64,000 bases of DNA from NCBI RefSeq assembly GCF_005887115.1, contig NZ_PNCJ01000019.1:1-64000 (forward strand), given 5' to 3'. Position numbers and translations under genes: made by a program. Origin of the DNA: Pseudoalteromonas rubra. Lineage in GTDB: Bacteria > Pseudomonadota > Gammaproteobacteria > Enterobacterales > Alteromonadaceae. Below the pieces are notes generated by a model. That model searched no databases and was not told the origin of the DNA. It was given only the letters and a program-made list of their open reading frames with translations. The stretch's first letter is position 1; each line of letters starts with the position of its first letter. Shown piece by piece: positions 8,727-17,609 of this stretch.

Positions 8727-9976
8727 AAAAAATAGCCGTCATTGGTAGTGGCGTTTCAGGTATGGTCTGTGCACGTTTGCTCAGTACCCAACACGATGTA
8801 CATTTGTTCGAAAAAAGAGACCGCCTTGGTGGCCACACTGCCACAAAAGAGGTTGAGTACCAGGGCCAAACCTATCAGGTTGATACCGGGTTTATTGTTT
8901 ATAACGACCGAACTTATCCAAACTTCATTAAATTGATGGATAAACTGGGGATCCAGGGCAAGCCCACTGAAATGAGTTTCAGTGTGCACAATAAAGACAC
9001 CGGGCTGGAATACAACGGTCATGACCTAAATACCTTGTTCGCCCAACGACGTAACTTAGTTCGTCCTAAATTTTGGCGCCTGATTCGCGAGATTGTACGT
9101 TTTAATAAAACAGCAAAACTGCGCTTTGCAGAAGACGACTTTTCTGGTGAAGAAACACTGGGCAGCTTCCTCAGGGAGCAAAATTTCAGCGAGTTTTTTG
9201 CTGAGCATTACATTTTGCCTATGGGTGCTGCAATCTGGTCTACCAGCTTACAGAAAATGAAGGAATTCGAGCTCAAATTTTTTGTCCGCTTTTTTTATCA
9301 TCACGGCTTACTCAATATCAGCGACAGGCCCCAGTGGTATGTGATCCCGGGTGGCTCAAAGCAGTATATTGCGCCGCTATTAAGTGGTCTGGAGGCCAAT
9401 ATCCATCTTGATGCAGACATCAAAAAAGTGACCCGAGAAAACGGCCGTGTTCAGTTGCACTTTGCTGATACTGTCAGTGAGTTTGATGAGGTGGTACTGG
9501 CCTGTCATAGCGACCAAGCGCTCAACTTACTCGGCGATGCCAGCGCAGAAGAAAGCAATGTGCTGTCGGCTATTCCTTACGCAAAAAACAGCGTGATTTT
9601 GCATACTGATACGGATTTACTGCCAAAGCGTCGTTTAGCCTGGGCTGCCTGGAACTACTTGCTCGACAACAATGAATCCCGCCCAGCGGCAGTAACATAC
9701 AATATGAATATATTGCAGGGTATCGAGGCGCCATGCACCTTTTGTGTGACGCTGAACCAGCCGATCGATGAAGACAAGGTGATTGGTCAATATCAATACG
9801 CGCATCCGGTATTTAATACCCAGAGCATGGCGGCACAACAACGTCGCAAGGAAATTTGTGGACTTCAGCATACTCATTTTGCGGGCGCCTATTGGTACAA
9901 CGGTTTTCACGAAGACGGCGTGCGCAGTGCGGTCGATGTAGCAGCACGGTTCGGCATTAGCTTGGATGACCTGTAA
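8723..9976 (+). CDS. FAD-dependent oxidoreductase (NAD(P)-binding_8/amine-oxidase-like)
   Basis: Flavoprotein of about 417 residues with the N-terminal dinucleotide fold [15 protein letters not shown], followed by the [15 protein letters not shown] segment and the family-typical [16 protein letters not shown]. It is the type repeatedly found beside DUF1365 and cyclopropane-synthase-like genes. I place the start at 8723 in an ATGA overlap with the SDR stop; ATGs at 8690 and 8711 are also in frame. By analogy with furan-fatty-acid loci it may desaturate or oxidise a methylated acyl chain; this is not shown by the sequence. Confidence 0.88.
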   Translation: MKKIAVIGSGVSGMVCARLLSTQHDVHLFEKRDRLGGHTATKEVEYQGQTYQVDTGFIVYNDRTYPNFIKLMDKLGIQGKPTEMSFSVHNKDTGLEYNGHDLNTLFAQRRNLVRPKFWRLIREIVRFNKTAKLRFAEDDFSGEETLGSFLREQNFSEFFAEHYILPMGAAIWSTSLQKMKEFELKFFVRFFYHHGLLNISDRPQWYVIPGGSKQYIAPLLSGLEANIHLDADIKKVTRENGRVQLHFADTVSEFDEVVLACHSDQALNLLGDASAEESNVLSAIPYAKNSVILHTDTDLLPKRRLAWAAWNYLLDNNESRPAAVTYNMNILQGIEAPCTFCVTLNQPIDEDKVIGQYQYAHPVFNTQSMAAQQRRKEICGLQHTHFAGAYWYNGFHEDGVRSAVDVAARFGISLDDL

Positions 9977-10785
9977 TGACTGGTGTAGCTCAGAGTTCAC
10001 CTTTGTATGTCGGCCAGGTCAGGCATCGGCGCTTTGCGCCTGTGACTCATGGCTTTTCCTATCGCCTCTATATGCTGTGCCTGGATCTGGATGAAGACAC
10101 CTTTGTGCAAAAAGGCCGGGGACTCATTGGTCCCCAGTGGTATCGGCCCATTCGTTTTTGCCAACAAGACTATCTCAAAGGTGATCCCGGCACGCTGCAA
10201 CAACGTATAAAAAACAAAGTCATAGAGCTTGGCGGGCAATGGCCCGGAGGTCGCGTAAAAGCACTGGTTCAGGGGCGTTGCCTGGGATTATATTTCAGCC
10301 CGCTTAATGTGTACTTTTGTTACGACGAGCAGGGCAAGTGTAACCTGATGCTGGCAGAAGTAAGCAACACCCCATGGAATCAGCGACATTATTATCTGGT
10401 CGATATCAGTCAGGTGCACAGAACCGATAAGGTATTTCATGTGTCGCCATTTATGACTCTGGATATGCAGTATTTGTGGCGTGTTAGTGCACCGCCCGCA
10501 CAAGGGTCGGGGCGATTACTGGTGCACATAGAAAACCACGCTACGGCCGAACATGAGTACAAGCAAAAGGGCGCTTTACAAGACGACAAGCTGTTTGATG
10601 CCACCATGGCACTCAAGTCAACACCCTTGTCGGTTAAAAGCCTGTTGGGGCTGGGCCTGTGTTTGCCCTCTATGACATTGAAAATATGCCTGGCAATTTA
10701 CTGGCAGGCACTCAAACTTTGGGTGAAGCGTGTGCCTTTCATACCGCACCCCGAAACGCATTCTAACTGTAATAAAGCGAAGTGA
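9976..10785 (+). CDS. DUF1365 domain protein
   Basis: A 269-residue protein with the DUF1365 pattern: N-terminal [30 protein letters not shown], then [15 protein letters not shown] and [11 protein letters not shown]. The family is strictly associated with the preceding flavoprotein and the following methyltransferase. Its function is not established; one suggestion is a partner in acyl-chain modification. The start shares a base with the previous stop (TAATGA). Inside it lies a fourth TGATCC-N16-CGTA element. Identification to the family is firm, function is open. Confidence 0.88.
   Translation: MTGVAQSSPLYVGQVRHRRFAPVTHGFSYRLYMLCLDLDEDTFVQKGRGLIGPQWYRPIRFCQQDYLKGDPGTLQQRIKNKVIELGGQWPGGRVKALVQGRCLGLYFSPLNVYFCYDEQGKCNLMLAEVSNTPWNQRHYYLVDISQVHRTDKVFHVSPFMTLDMQYLWRVSAPPAQGSGRLLVHIENHATAEHEYKQKGALQDDKLFDATMALKSTPLSVKSLLGLGLCLPSMTLKICLAIYWQALKLWVKRVPFIPHPETHSNCNKAK
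10182..10207 (+). promoter_or_regulatory. Possible internal ECF promoter inside the DUF1365 gene
   Basis: TGATCC-N16-CGTA on the coding strand, followed by TAA, with the same spacing as the three intergenic copies. It lies about 580 nt before the cyclopropane-synthase-like gene. It may give extra transcription of the distal genes, or may be a coincidence of coding sequence. Confidence 0.35.
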
Positions 10786-10788
10786 TAC

Positions 10789-12066
10789 ATGGAACAAAAT
10801 AGCCAAACCATCTCTAAGCCTGCCACGGTATCCTGGTGGCATCAGTTGATGATAAATAAAGCCAGAGCAGTCATTTTTAAGTTGCTTGAAAAACTGGAAC
10901 ATGATCGTCTCGAGATCATTGAGGGCAGTGAAAAAGTTGTGCTGGGGGCGATGCAACCCAGACTACAGGCGACCATTTTCGTCAATGACATTAGTTTTTA
11001 CCTGGATGTGCTTAAAGGAGGTGGTATTGGCGCCGCTGAGGCGTTTATTGAAGGGAAGTGGCATAGCCCAGACCTGACCAAAGTGATCCGCATGTTTGCC
11101 CGCGCGCAATCTCAGCTGGATGAGCTGGAAGGCAAAATGTCCTGGCTTACCGCCGTGAAAAATCGCCTCTTTCACTTTGGCAATCGCAACAGTGAGTCGG
11201 GCTCTAAGCAAAATATACTGGCCCATTATGATTTAAGTAATGATCTGTATCAGGCATTTCTTGACCCAACCATGATGTATTCCAGCGCGGTCTTTGAAAC
11301 CTTGGAGCAGCCCCTCGAGCAGGCCCAACATAACAAGCTAAAAATCATCTGCGACAAACTAGAGCTGAGCGCAGATGATCACTTACTTGAAATTGGAACG
11401 GGCTGGGGAGCGCTGGCGTTATTTGCTGCGCAAAATTATGGCTGTAAGGTCACGACCACGACGATTTCCGACGCTCAGCACGACTTTACAGCGCAAAGAA
11501 TCAAAGCGGCTGGTTTGCAGGGGCAGATAACCCTGTTAAAGCAAGATTATCGCTTACTTGAGGGTAAGTTCGACAAGCTGGTTTCCATCGAGATGATTGA
11601 GGCCGTTGGGCATAGTTACATGGCAAGCTTTTTTGCCAAGTGTAGCAGCTTGTTAAAAGACGATGGCCTGATGCTATTGCAGGCTATTACTATCTCTGAT
11701 AGCCGCTACGACCACTACCGCAACAACGTGGATTTCATCCAGCGTTATATTTTCCCAGGCGGGTGTTTGCCATCTGTGGCTGTGATGTCACAACACCTGG
11801 CCACACAGACAGATATGGTGGTGCGAGATATAGACGATATCGGCCTGCATTATGCGCAAACGCTTAAACGCTGGCGTCTTCAGTTTGAGCAGAACTGGCA
11901 GCAGATCCGCACGTTCGGGTTTGACGAGCAGTTCAGACGTTTATGGCTCTTTTATCTGCAATATTGTGAAGGCGCATTTTTGGAGCGGGTGATCAGTACG
12001 CATCATTTAGTTGCACGTAAACCCAGATATGTTGGGGTCAATGATGAGCAATTTCTGGCTAGTTAA
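10789..12066 (+). CDS. cfa: Cyclopropane-fatty-acyl-phospholipid synthase family methyltransferase
   Basis: SAM-dependent enzyme that adds a methylene or methyl group across the double bond of phospholipid acyl chains at the membrane. An N-terminal lipid-binding region precedes HYDLSND (146-152) and the SAM-binding motif LEIGTGWG (200-207). The usual YSCA motif reads YSSA here (164-167), so the Cys that E. coli numbering calls 139 is Ser. The length of 425 residues fits the COG2230 family. In ChrR regulons such paralogues make cyclopropane or methylated precursors of furan fatty acids. The next gene starts inside its 3' end. Confidence 0.9.
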   Translation: MEQNSQTISKPATVSWWHQLMINKARAVIFKLLEKLEHDRLEIIEGSEKVVLGAMQPRLQATIFVNDISFYLDVLKGGGIGAAEAFIEGKWHSPDLTKVIRMFARAQSQLDELEGKMSWLTAVKNRLFHFGNRNSESGSKQNILAHYDLSNDLYQAFLDPTMMYSSAVFETLEQPLEQAQHNKLKIICDKLELSADDHLLEIGTGWGALALFAAQNYGCKVTTTTISDAQHDFTAQRIKAAGLQGQITLLKQDYRLLEGKFDKLVSIEMIEAVGHSYMASFFAKCSSLLKDDGLMLLQAITISDSRYDHYRNNVDFIQRYIFPGGCLPSVAVMSQHLATQTDMVVRDIDDIGLHYAQTLKRWRLQFEQNWQQIRTFGFDEQFRRLWLFYLQYCEGAFLERVISTHHLVARKPRYVGVNDEQFLAS

Positions 12067-12556
12067 CCTCGTTATATTCCAGTCAGTGTGGTGGTTGAGT
12101 GCTTTGTTCACTCACCAGGCACTGATTGGGGTCATAGTGTTGCTGGCGCTGCACTTTGCGTTGTCGCCAAGTCGTAAGGCTGACCTCAGTAGTCTGATGG
12201 TTTTACCGGTAGGTTTATTGGTAGATCAAGCGCTGGCGGCAGCGGGCGTCATTCAGTTTGCCGGTGATCAGCCCTGGCTTCCTGTGTGGCTTGCTTTTTT
12301 GTGGGTGCATTTCACCTTGACGCTCAACCACAGTCTGAGCTGGTTAGGACGTTGCCATCTGGGCGTTCAGTCTGTACTCGGTGCGGTGTTTGGCGCTCTG
12401 AGCTACATTGGCGGCATAAAGCTCGGTGCACTTGATAGCGCGCTGTCCGTTTTCAATTTGTTTATAGTCTTCGGCGCTGTCTGGGCGGTTGTGTTGCCCC
12501 TGGTGGTTCACCTTAACAGCCGTTTTGTCGCGAAAACAGGAGTACAACATGTTTAA
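12041..12556 (+). CDS. DUF2878 integral membrane protein
   Basis: About 171 residues and almost entirely hydrophobic, with five to six membrane segments. The pattern fits DUF2878, including HFTLTLNHSLSWLGR in the middle, which is characteristic of the family. Tandem ATGs at 12041 and 12044 follow GGGGT; the ORF is open from 12011. It overlaps the end of the methyltransferase gene by 26 nt and the next gene by 8 nt. Function is unknown; its homologues travel with the same lipid operon. Confidence 0.82.
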   Translation: MMSNFWLVNLVIFQSVWWLSALFTHQALIGVIVLLALHFALSPSRKADLSSLMVLPVGLLVDQALAAAGVIQFAGDQPWLPVWLAFLWVHFTLTLNHSLSWLGRCHLGVQSVLGAVFGALSYIGGIKLGALDSALSVFNLFIVFGAVWAVVLPLVVHLNSRFVAKTGVQHV

Positions 12557-13136
12557 ACAGTTAAACGGCTTGATTTTGTCAGCTGCATTAATTGTGGCGC
12601 CCGCTGCGGTTTCGACGCAGGCTGAGGCATCAACATCAACTGAGCTGTCGGAGCTTGATTTACGCGGTACTGCAGACTTGCGCTATTTGTTCTGGGATAT
12701 TTACTCAGCTGCGCTTTACACTGGCGGTGAGGATTATCGGGAAACTGAATATCCTCAGATACTGAGCCTGACCTACAAGCGTGACATCGAAGCGCAGGAG
12801 TTGGTTGACGCCACCGAAGAGCAATGGCAAAAACAGCAGCTTTCGCTTGATAACAGTGAACAATGGCTGCGGCAGCTTGTGCAGCTTTGGCCTGACATAC
12901 GCAAAGGTAATCAGCTGATCCTGGTGGTCGATGAGGACCTGCAAAGTCGCTTTTATTTCCGCCCTGAACCGCCAGCTGAGCTGAGTGCGTCGCTGTCCGA
13001 ATCTGATCTTAAAGCATCGGCGCGTTTTTTAGGAGCGATTAAGGACAGTGCATTTGGACCGGCCTTTTTAGGGATCTGGCTGTCTGAGAAAACCACAGAG
13101 CCTGAGCTAAGAAAGCAGCTCATAGGAAGAAGGTAA
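12549..13136 (+). CDS. Chalcone isomerase-like exported protein
   Basis: A 195-residue protein with a clear signal peptide (LNGLILSAALIVAPAAVSTQAEA). The following domain, LRYLFWDIYSAALYTGG to LSLTYKRDIEAQELVDATEEQW, matches the bacterial chalcone-isomerase-like family. The true start is 12549, behind CAGGAGTACAAC. Plant homologues bind fatty acids or isomerise flavonoids; a periplasmic fatty-acid-binding role is plausible in this operon but inferred. It is followed 4 nt later by the lipoprotein gene. Confidence 0.85.
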   Translation: MFKQLNGLILSAALIVAPAAVSTQAEASTSTELSELDLRGTADLRYLFWDIYSAALYTGGEDYRETEYPQILSLTYKRDIEAQELVDATEEQWQKQQLSLDNSEQWLRQLVQLWPDIRKGNQLILVVDEDLQSRFYFRPEPPAELSASLSESDLKASARFLGAIKDSAFGPAFLGIWLSEKTTEPELRKQLIGRR

Positions 13137-13140
13137 CACA

Positions 13141-13668
13141 ATGAAACTAGTTATAACTTTGCTGCTGGCGTTGGCTCTGAGTGGCTGCACCAGCAAAACG
13201 ATTGCGGATTACAGCGATACCAAGCCAGAGCTGGCACTTGAACAATTTTTTGAAGGTGAGCTCACTGCCTACGGGATAGTGCTGGATCGCAGTGGCAATC
13301 TGACCCGTCGCTTTGAGGCCGACTTGATAGGCACCTGGCGCGGCAATAAAGGCGAGCTGAAAGAGTGGTTTCGTTTCGACGATGGAGAGAAATCGACGAG
13401 AGTATGGCAACTGGAGAAAATCGCAGATAATAGGTATAAAGGCACTGCGGGAGACGTTATTGGTGTTGCTCAAGGCGAAACAGCTGGCTCTGCTTTGTAC
13501 TGGCGATATCAACTGGAGATCCAATATCAGGGCAAGCCACTGGAAGTCACACTGGATGACTGGATGTATCTGGTCAATGAAAAGCGATTATTCAATCGTA
13601 CAGAAATTATCAAATGGGGCTTCAAAGTTGGTGAAGTGATTCTGATCATCGAAAAACATGAAGCCTAG
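13141..13668 (+). CDS. DUF3833 lipoprotein
   Basis: A 175-residue lipoprotein; the signal peptide ends in the lipobox LSGC. The mature part contains FFEGELTAYGIVLDRSGNLTRRFEADLIGTW, the DUF3833 hallmark. It is the last gene of the operon and is followed by a strong hairpin. Probably anchored in the outer membrane on the periplasmic side. Its lipocalin-like beta-rich character would suit binding of a lipid, but that is speculative. Confidence 0.87.
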   Translation: MKLVITLLLALALSGCTSKTIADYSDTKPELALEQFFEGELTAYGIVLDRSGNLTRRFEADLIGTWRGNKGELKEWFRFDDGEKSTRVWQLEKIADNRYKGTAGDVIGVAQGETAGSALYWRYQLEIQYQGKPLEVTLDDWMYLVNEKRLFNRTEIIKWGFKVGEVILIIEKHEA

Positions 13669-13703
13669 TTTTTAGCACCACTTCATTTGTCACCATGTAA
13701 TTA

Positions 13704-13729
13704 AAAAGGCCTGCGTCTGCAGGCCTTTT
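13704..13729. terminator. Bidirectional terminator between the lipid operon and the metal transporter gene
   Basis: Eleven-bp stem AAAAGGCCTGC / GCAGGCCTTTT with a four-base loop. The stem ends in A on one side and T on the other, so it can serve both convergent transcripts. Confidence 0.88.
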
Positions 13730-13736
13730 GCTTTTA

Positions 13737-14924
13737 CTATACAGCAAAGTAGTACAGGCCATATCCGACAAGCAGCGCGGGTATGGCGGAATAAACTGTT
13801 GCCAAAACAGCCGCCCCTGGTGCCAGCGCAAGGGCAGGAAACAGCGCGTCACCATCGTTTGCAACCGCATTTGCCGCCAGTGCACTGAAAGGTAAAATCC
13901 CCTGAATGTAAAGAGTGGTCACCACTATTTGTGGCCCACAGCCAGGCAGTAACCCAATGGCAACCGCGATAAGAGGGGCAAATACTGCGTATTCATTAAA
14001 CCAGGCAGCCAGATCCAGGCCAAACAACGCCACAGAAAGTTCGTAGAGCATAAAGCTGGCAACGACCCAGGCTGTGACAAAGTGGGTGTCGTGTATGACT
14101 TTAGCCAGCTTGGATGGGGGATCCTGTTCATCATCTTCAGCTGTGACTTCGCGGTAACTTTGCCCCTTTGAAGAAAGTGCCCAGATAGTGAGCGCAAATA
14201 TGGCTAAGGCAGCCCCAGCCAGCTCTACAGGCTGTGTGAAGACGCCCAGGTTTGTGTTAAATGCAATCAGCAACGCAATGATTAGACTGGGTATAAGTGC
14301 CCAGCGCCAGACTGGCTCACTGAACCGAATGGCAGGAGAAGGCGCTTTGCATTGTATGGCGTTTTTGCTTTGCAGGTTTGGCTGGCAAAACTCAGGCTTG
14401 TGGAGCAAGTTCACAATCAAACCACTGGCAATGCCTACAGCGATACCTAAAGCGATAATTATCAACCCTTCGATTGGTTGTTTTGCCAGGAGTAAAAAAG
14501 CAGCATCTCCCATGGTTGCCGTAAGTACAGCAACCACAGAAGCAAAGCTTGCCTGTCCTTTGGTAAACTGCGTGACTACTATGATTGCGCCGCCGCAGCC
14601 CGGTAGTGCACCCAGCACCGCTGCCATTGCAATTTCCAGCACAGGGGACTTGGCTTTCAGGTAACTGAGTTCCAGTTGAGGTAATCTGTCGATCAAAAAG
14701 TAATAGATTGCCAGTGTTCCGGCAACAAACACACTTACCTGAAAAAATGCGTCGGCGAGTGTGGCGATAGTAAGGGCGCGCAGAGGCTCAAAGGCGACAG
14801 CCAGGCAGAGTAAAAATGGCAGTAATAATCGTTTGTTTACCAGCAAGGAGGAGAGCGCAGATCTGCTTCTGGTTGTGACAGAGTAGGATTGTGAGAGCAT
14901 AAAAGTGCAACCGATTGAAAACAC
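13737..14924 (-). CDS. Putative manganese/heavy-metal transporter (ArsP_2 family, 10 TM)
   Basis: An integral membrane protein of 395 residues built as two repeats, each with a conserved GALPGCGGA or GLLPGCGPQ motif, typical of the family annotated as putative 10TM heavy-metal exporter or putative manganese transporter (MntX-like). A hydrophilic Cys/Lys-rich loop (about residues 190-220) separates the halves. A near-consensus Fur-type box lies 24-42 nt upstream of the start, so metal-dependent control is likely. Direction and metal cannot be read from sequence. An alternative ATG is at 14897. Confidence 0.82.
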   Translation of the reverse strand: MFSIGCTFMLSQSYSVTTRSRSALSSLLVNKRLLLPFLLCLAVAFEPLRALTIATLADAFFQVSVFVAGTLAIYYFLIDRLPQLELSYLKAKSPVLEIAMAAVLGALPGCGGAIIVVTQFTKGQASFASVVAVLTATMGDAAFLLLAKQPIEGLIIIALGIAVGIASGLIVNLLHKPEFCQPNLQSKNAIQCKAPSPAIRFSEPVWRWALIPSLIIALLIAFNTNLGVFTQPVELAGAALAIFALTIWALSSKGQSYREVTAEDDEQDPPSKLAKVIHDTHFVTAWVVASFMLYELSVALFGLDLAAWFNEYAVFAPLIAVAIGLLPGCGPQIVVTTLYIQGILPFSALAANAVANDGDALFPALALAPGAAVLATVYSAIPALLVGYGLYYFAV

Positions 14925-14947
14925 AGTTGCACTTTAGAATGATATTA

Positions 14948-14966
14948 AATGAAAATCAATATCATT
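14948..14966 (-). promoter_or_regulatory. Fur/Mur-type box upstream of the metal transporter
   Basis: AATGAAAATCAATATCATT matches the palindromic ideal AATGATAATNATTATCATT at 16 of 18 scored positions. A second overlapping inverted repeat (AATGATATT 14938-14946 / AATATCATT 14958-14966) is also present. It lies in the 47-nt gap before the transporter start. Whether iron-Fur or manganese-Mur binds is not decided by sequence. Confidence 0.7.
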
Positions 14967-14971
14967 TGTAT

Positions 14972-16603
14972 TTATTTGTTGCGTTGGAACTCAGAGGTTG
15001 CTTTCCACGTAGGCCAGTCGTTCTGCTGAGAAATGTCGTAGCCAACCTGGAAGAATAACTGAAGATCCTGTACAGCACCGCTTAAGTCCCATTCATCACG
15101 GTAGCGGTCACAAGGTTGGTGATAGCAGCCACGTAGTACCAAGCTCATGCGTTTACGGTATTGTGCTGTGGCTTCGTCACGCGCTTCTGTACCACCGCCG
15201 GCATACATGGCCGGAACCCCCATGTTGGCAAAGGCAAAGTGATCAGAGCGGTAGTATCCGCCAGCTGCCGGACGCGGGTCGCCAGAGACAACGCGGTCTT
15301 GCGCTTTCGCTGCGGTTTCCAGCATTTCGTCCAGTGATGATTTACCAATACCCACAACGCTGATGTCTTTTACTTTACCCAGCAGGTTAAGGCTGTCCAT
15401 ATTGATGTTGGCAACCGTTTTATCGGCAGGGATAACCGGGTTTGCTGCGTAGAACTTTGAGCCCAGCAGGCCTTGTTCTTCCGCGGTGACGGCCAGGAAC
15501 GTGACTGAACGGTCTGGTTTAACGGGTAGTTTGCTGAAAGCTTCAGCGACTTCGATCATGCCACCTGTGCCGGTTGCATTGTCATGAGCACCGTTATAAA
15601 TCTTATCGCCTTTGCGGTTAGGATCTGTGCCTAAGTGATCCCAGTGAGCTGAGTAGATGATGTGCTCATCACTGTGTTTTGTTCCAGGCAAAGTCGCGAT
15701 GAAGTTATAAGACGTTGAAGTGCTGATCTTACTTTTTACAGTAACAGACGCTGTTAAATCGCCCATGTCGACATGGTATGCACCAGCAGCTGCTTTTTCT
15801 TTTGCTTCGGCAAAGTCCAGACCAGCTTTTGCAAACAGCTCTTTGGCGACATCACTGGTTACCCAGCCTTCAACAGCTACGCGGTCCATGTTGTTGTTTT
15901 CTTTCTGGAAGCCAAATTGAGGACCACTCCACGAATTCTCAACAACGCTCCAGGGGTAAGAGGCTGGTGCGGTTTCGTGAACGATAATAGCACCTGCAGC
16001 GCCCTGACGGCTTGCTTCTTCATATTTGTAAGTCCAGCGACCATAGTAAGTCATAGCCTCACCCGTGAACAAAGCAGGATCTTTATGTGCAAAGCCCGGG
16101 TCGTTTACCAGCATGACGACGGTTTTGCCACGCACATCCAGACCTTCATAATCATTCCAGCCATATTCAGGTGCATTGACACCATAGCCGACAAACACCA
16201 GTTCAGAATCTTTAATAGACTCCAATTTACTGATACGGCCTGTGCCCATCACCATATCTTTTTTATATTCGTAGTCTTTGCCGCCAATGCTCAGTGTCAT
16301 ATTCGGGTCAGCTTCGATAGATACTAAAGGGACTTCCTGGAAGAAGCTGTCACCATTGCCAGGTTGGAATCCCAGCTCAGTGAAATGCTTTTTAAGATAG
16401 GCTAGGGTCAGTTCTTCGCCTTTGGTAGAAGGGGCACGACCACCAAACTCGTCAGAGGCCAGGGTTTTAATGTGGGTTGCCAGTTGGTCGGCATTGATGC
16501 TGTTATAAGCGGCGGTTACATCGCCAGGCTGGTTGGTTTGTGTTGCCATACAGCCAGCTAACACAGCAACAGACAGTGCGCTTAGCGCTAGTTTTAATTT
16601 CAT
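14972..16603 (-). CDS. M28 family zinc metallopeptidase, lipoprotein
   Basis: Secreted aminopeptidase-like enzyme of 543 residues with lipobox VLAGC at the N-terminus. A PA-type insert lies in the middle (about 130-260). The M28 dinuclear metal ligands are visible: HWDHLG, NGAHDNATGT, the catalytic TAEEQGLLGS, NINMDS and YYRSDHFAFA. It is probably attached to the outer membrane and digests peptides for nutrition, consistent with the S9 peptidase and gamma-glutamyltransferase elsewhere in the window. It is transcribed alone. Confidence 0.92.
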   Translation of the reverse strand: MKLKLALSALSVAVLAGCMATQTNQPGDVTAAYNSINADQLATHIKTLASDEFGGRAPSTKGEELTLAYLKKHFTELGFQPGNGDSFFQEVPLVSIEADPNMTLSIGGKDYEYKKDMVMGTGRISKLESIKDSELVFVGYGVNAPEYGWNDYEGLDVRGKTVVMLVNDPGFAHKDPALFTGEAMTYYGRWTYKYEEASRQGAAGAIIVHETAPASYPWSVVENSWSGPQFGFQKENNNMDRVAVEGWVTSDVAKELFAKAGLDFAEAKEKAAAGAYHVDMGDLTASVTVKSKISTSTSYNFIATLPGTKHSDEHIIYSAHWDHLGTDPNRKGDKIYNGAHDNATGTGGMIEVAEAFSKLPVKPDRSVTFLAVTAEEQGLLGSKFYAANPVIPADKTVANINMDSLNLLGKVKDISVVGIGKSSLDEMLETAAKAQDRVVSGDPRPAAGGYYRSDHFAFANMGVPAMYAGGGTEARDEATAQYRKRMSLVLRGCYHQPCDRYRDEWDLSGAVQDLQLFFQVGYDISQQNDWPTWKATSEFQRNK

Positions 16604-16745
16604 AGTGTTATTTATCTTCGCTTGTTGTTATATGCCGCTAGTATAACGTTATTTAAACCGTTATTTCGACTTTTGGCGATAATTGACGGAATTGACGATT
16701 TACTAAACAAAGTAGGCTTGGGGTATTGGGTGCGGGTGAGGTAAA

Positions 16746-17609
16746 ATGCCAGCTTTGAACACTGCCAGAGAAAGACATATCGGCAATATGAATAAATTCA
16801 CCGCGCCAGAGCACTGGCATGCAGACCTGTTCAGTCAGGCACCGTTTGAACATTTAGAAGAACTATTTTTGCTCAGTCATCATACTGACTGGCCGTCATT
16901 CGACTGGCTGAATGGCCAAAAAGATCAGCAACTCAATCGGGATGTAGTATTTACACCCAATAGTGAATTGGAAGGGGAAACTCTGTATTACGAAGAGATC
17001 ATTGCTCATACAAACCGCATTCCTACCCGTGAACATAACTGGCATGATTTTTTTGGCGCCCTGATCTGGTGTCTGTTTCCACAAACGAAATCTTTGTTGA
17101 ATCGTTTACATATGCAGGAAATCGGTGAACATGGCCTTAAACAGCGCAGTAAAAAGCGCAATGCACTGACATTATTCGATGAATGTGGAGTGATATTGGC
17201 AGTACCAGATATCAGTTGGCAAACGGCATTGCGCGCTCACCAGTGGCAGGAAGTATTTTATGAATACAGTGCGATGTGGCATCACAACCTGCTACCCTTT
17301 GTATTTGGTCATGCAAACTACGAAATGCTGACCAAACCTTTTATTGGTCTTACGGGCAAGGTCATTTGCATCGAAGTAGATGAAGCTTTTTATCACTTGC
17401 CTTTAAAGCTTCAGTATCGCCATTTAGACCAAAAACTGGTAGATATGATAGAGCGTCAGGGATTGCTGGATAATAATAAGCAGATGTCACCGCTACCATT
17501 ACTTGGGATACCCCAATGGCATCAGGGTCAGCAGGATCTGGCTTTTTATAGCGATACCGATTATTTCCGCCCCAAACGACTGCCGACAGCAAAAAAGGAC
17601 ACACAGTGA
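16746..17609 (+). CDS. DUF3025 domain protein
   Basis: A 287-residue cytoplasmic protein of the DUF3025 family, recognised by WPSFDWLNGQ, NREHNWHDFFGALIWCLFPQTK-like residues 95-115, and ALTLFDECGVILA. No function is known. The first ATG has GAGG just upstream; a second ATG at 16788 would shorten it by 14 residues. It ends in a GTGA overlap with the ABC ATPase gene, so it is the first gene of a three-gene operon with the exporter. Confidence 0.85.
   Translation: MPALNTARERHIGNMNKFTAPEHWHADLFSQAPFEHLEELFLLSHHTDWPSFDWLNGQKDQQLNRDVVFTPNSELEGETLYYEEIIAHTNRIPTREHNWHDFFGALIWCLFPQTKSLLNRLHMQEIGEHGLKQRSKKRNALTLFDECGVILAVPDISWQTALRAHQWQEVFYEYSAMWHHNLLPFVFGHANYEMLTKPFIGLTGKVICIEVDEAFYHLPLKLQYRHLDQKLVDMIERQGLLDNNKQMSPLPLLGIPQWHQGQQDLAFYSDTDYFRPKRLPTAKKDTQ

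Noticed and set aside
11991..12030. Another TGATC ... CGTA pair near the end of the Cfa-like gene
   Set aside because: The spacing is 20 nt, not 16, so it does not match the sigma motif.
15773..16327. 184-codon open frame opposite the M28 peptidase gene
   Set aside because: Antisense shadow; Cys/Phe-rich translation without any domain.
14972..16603. Possible frameshift near the C-terminus of the M28 peptidase
   Set aside because: The tail after YYRSDHFAFA (Cys-rich and Trp-rich) fits the normal end of this M28 subgroup and the frame is uninterrupted.
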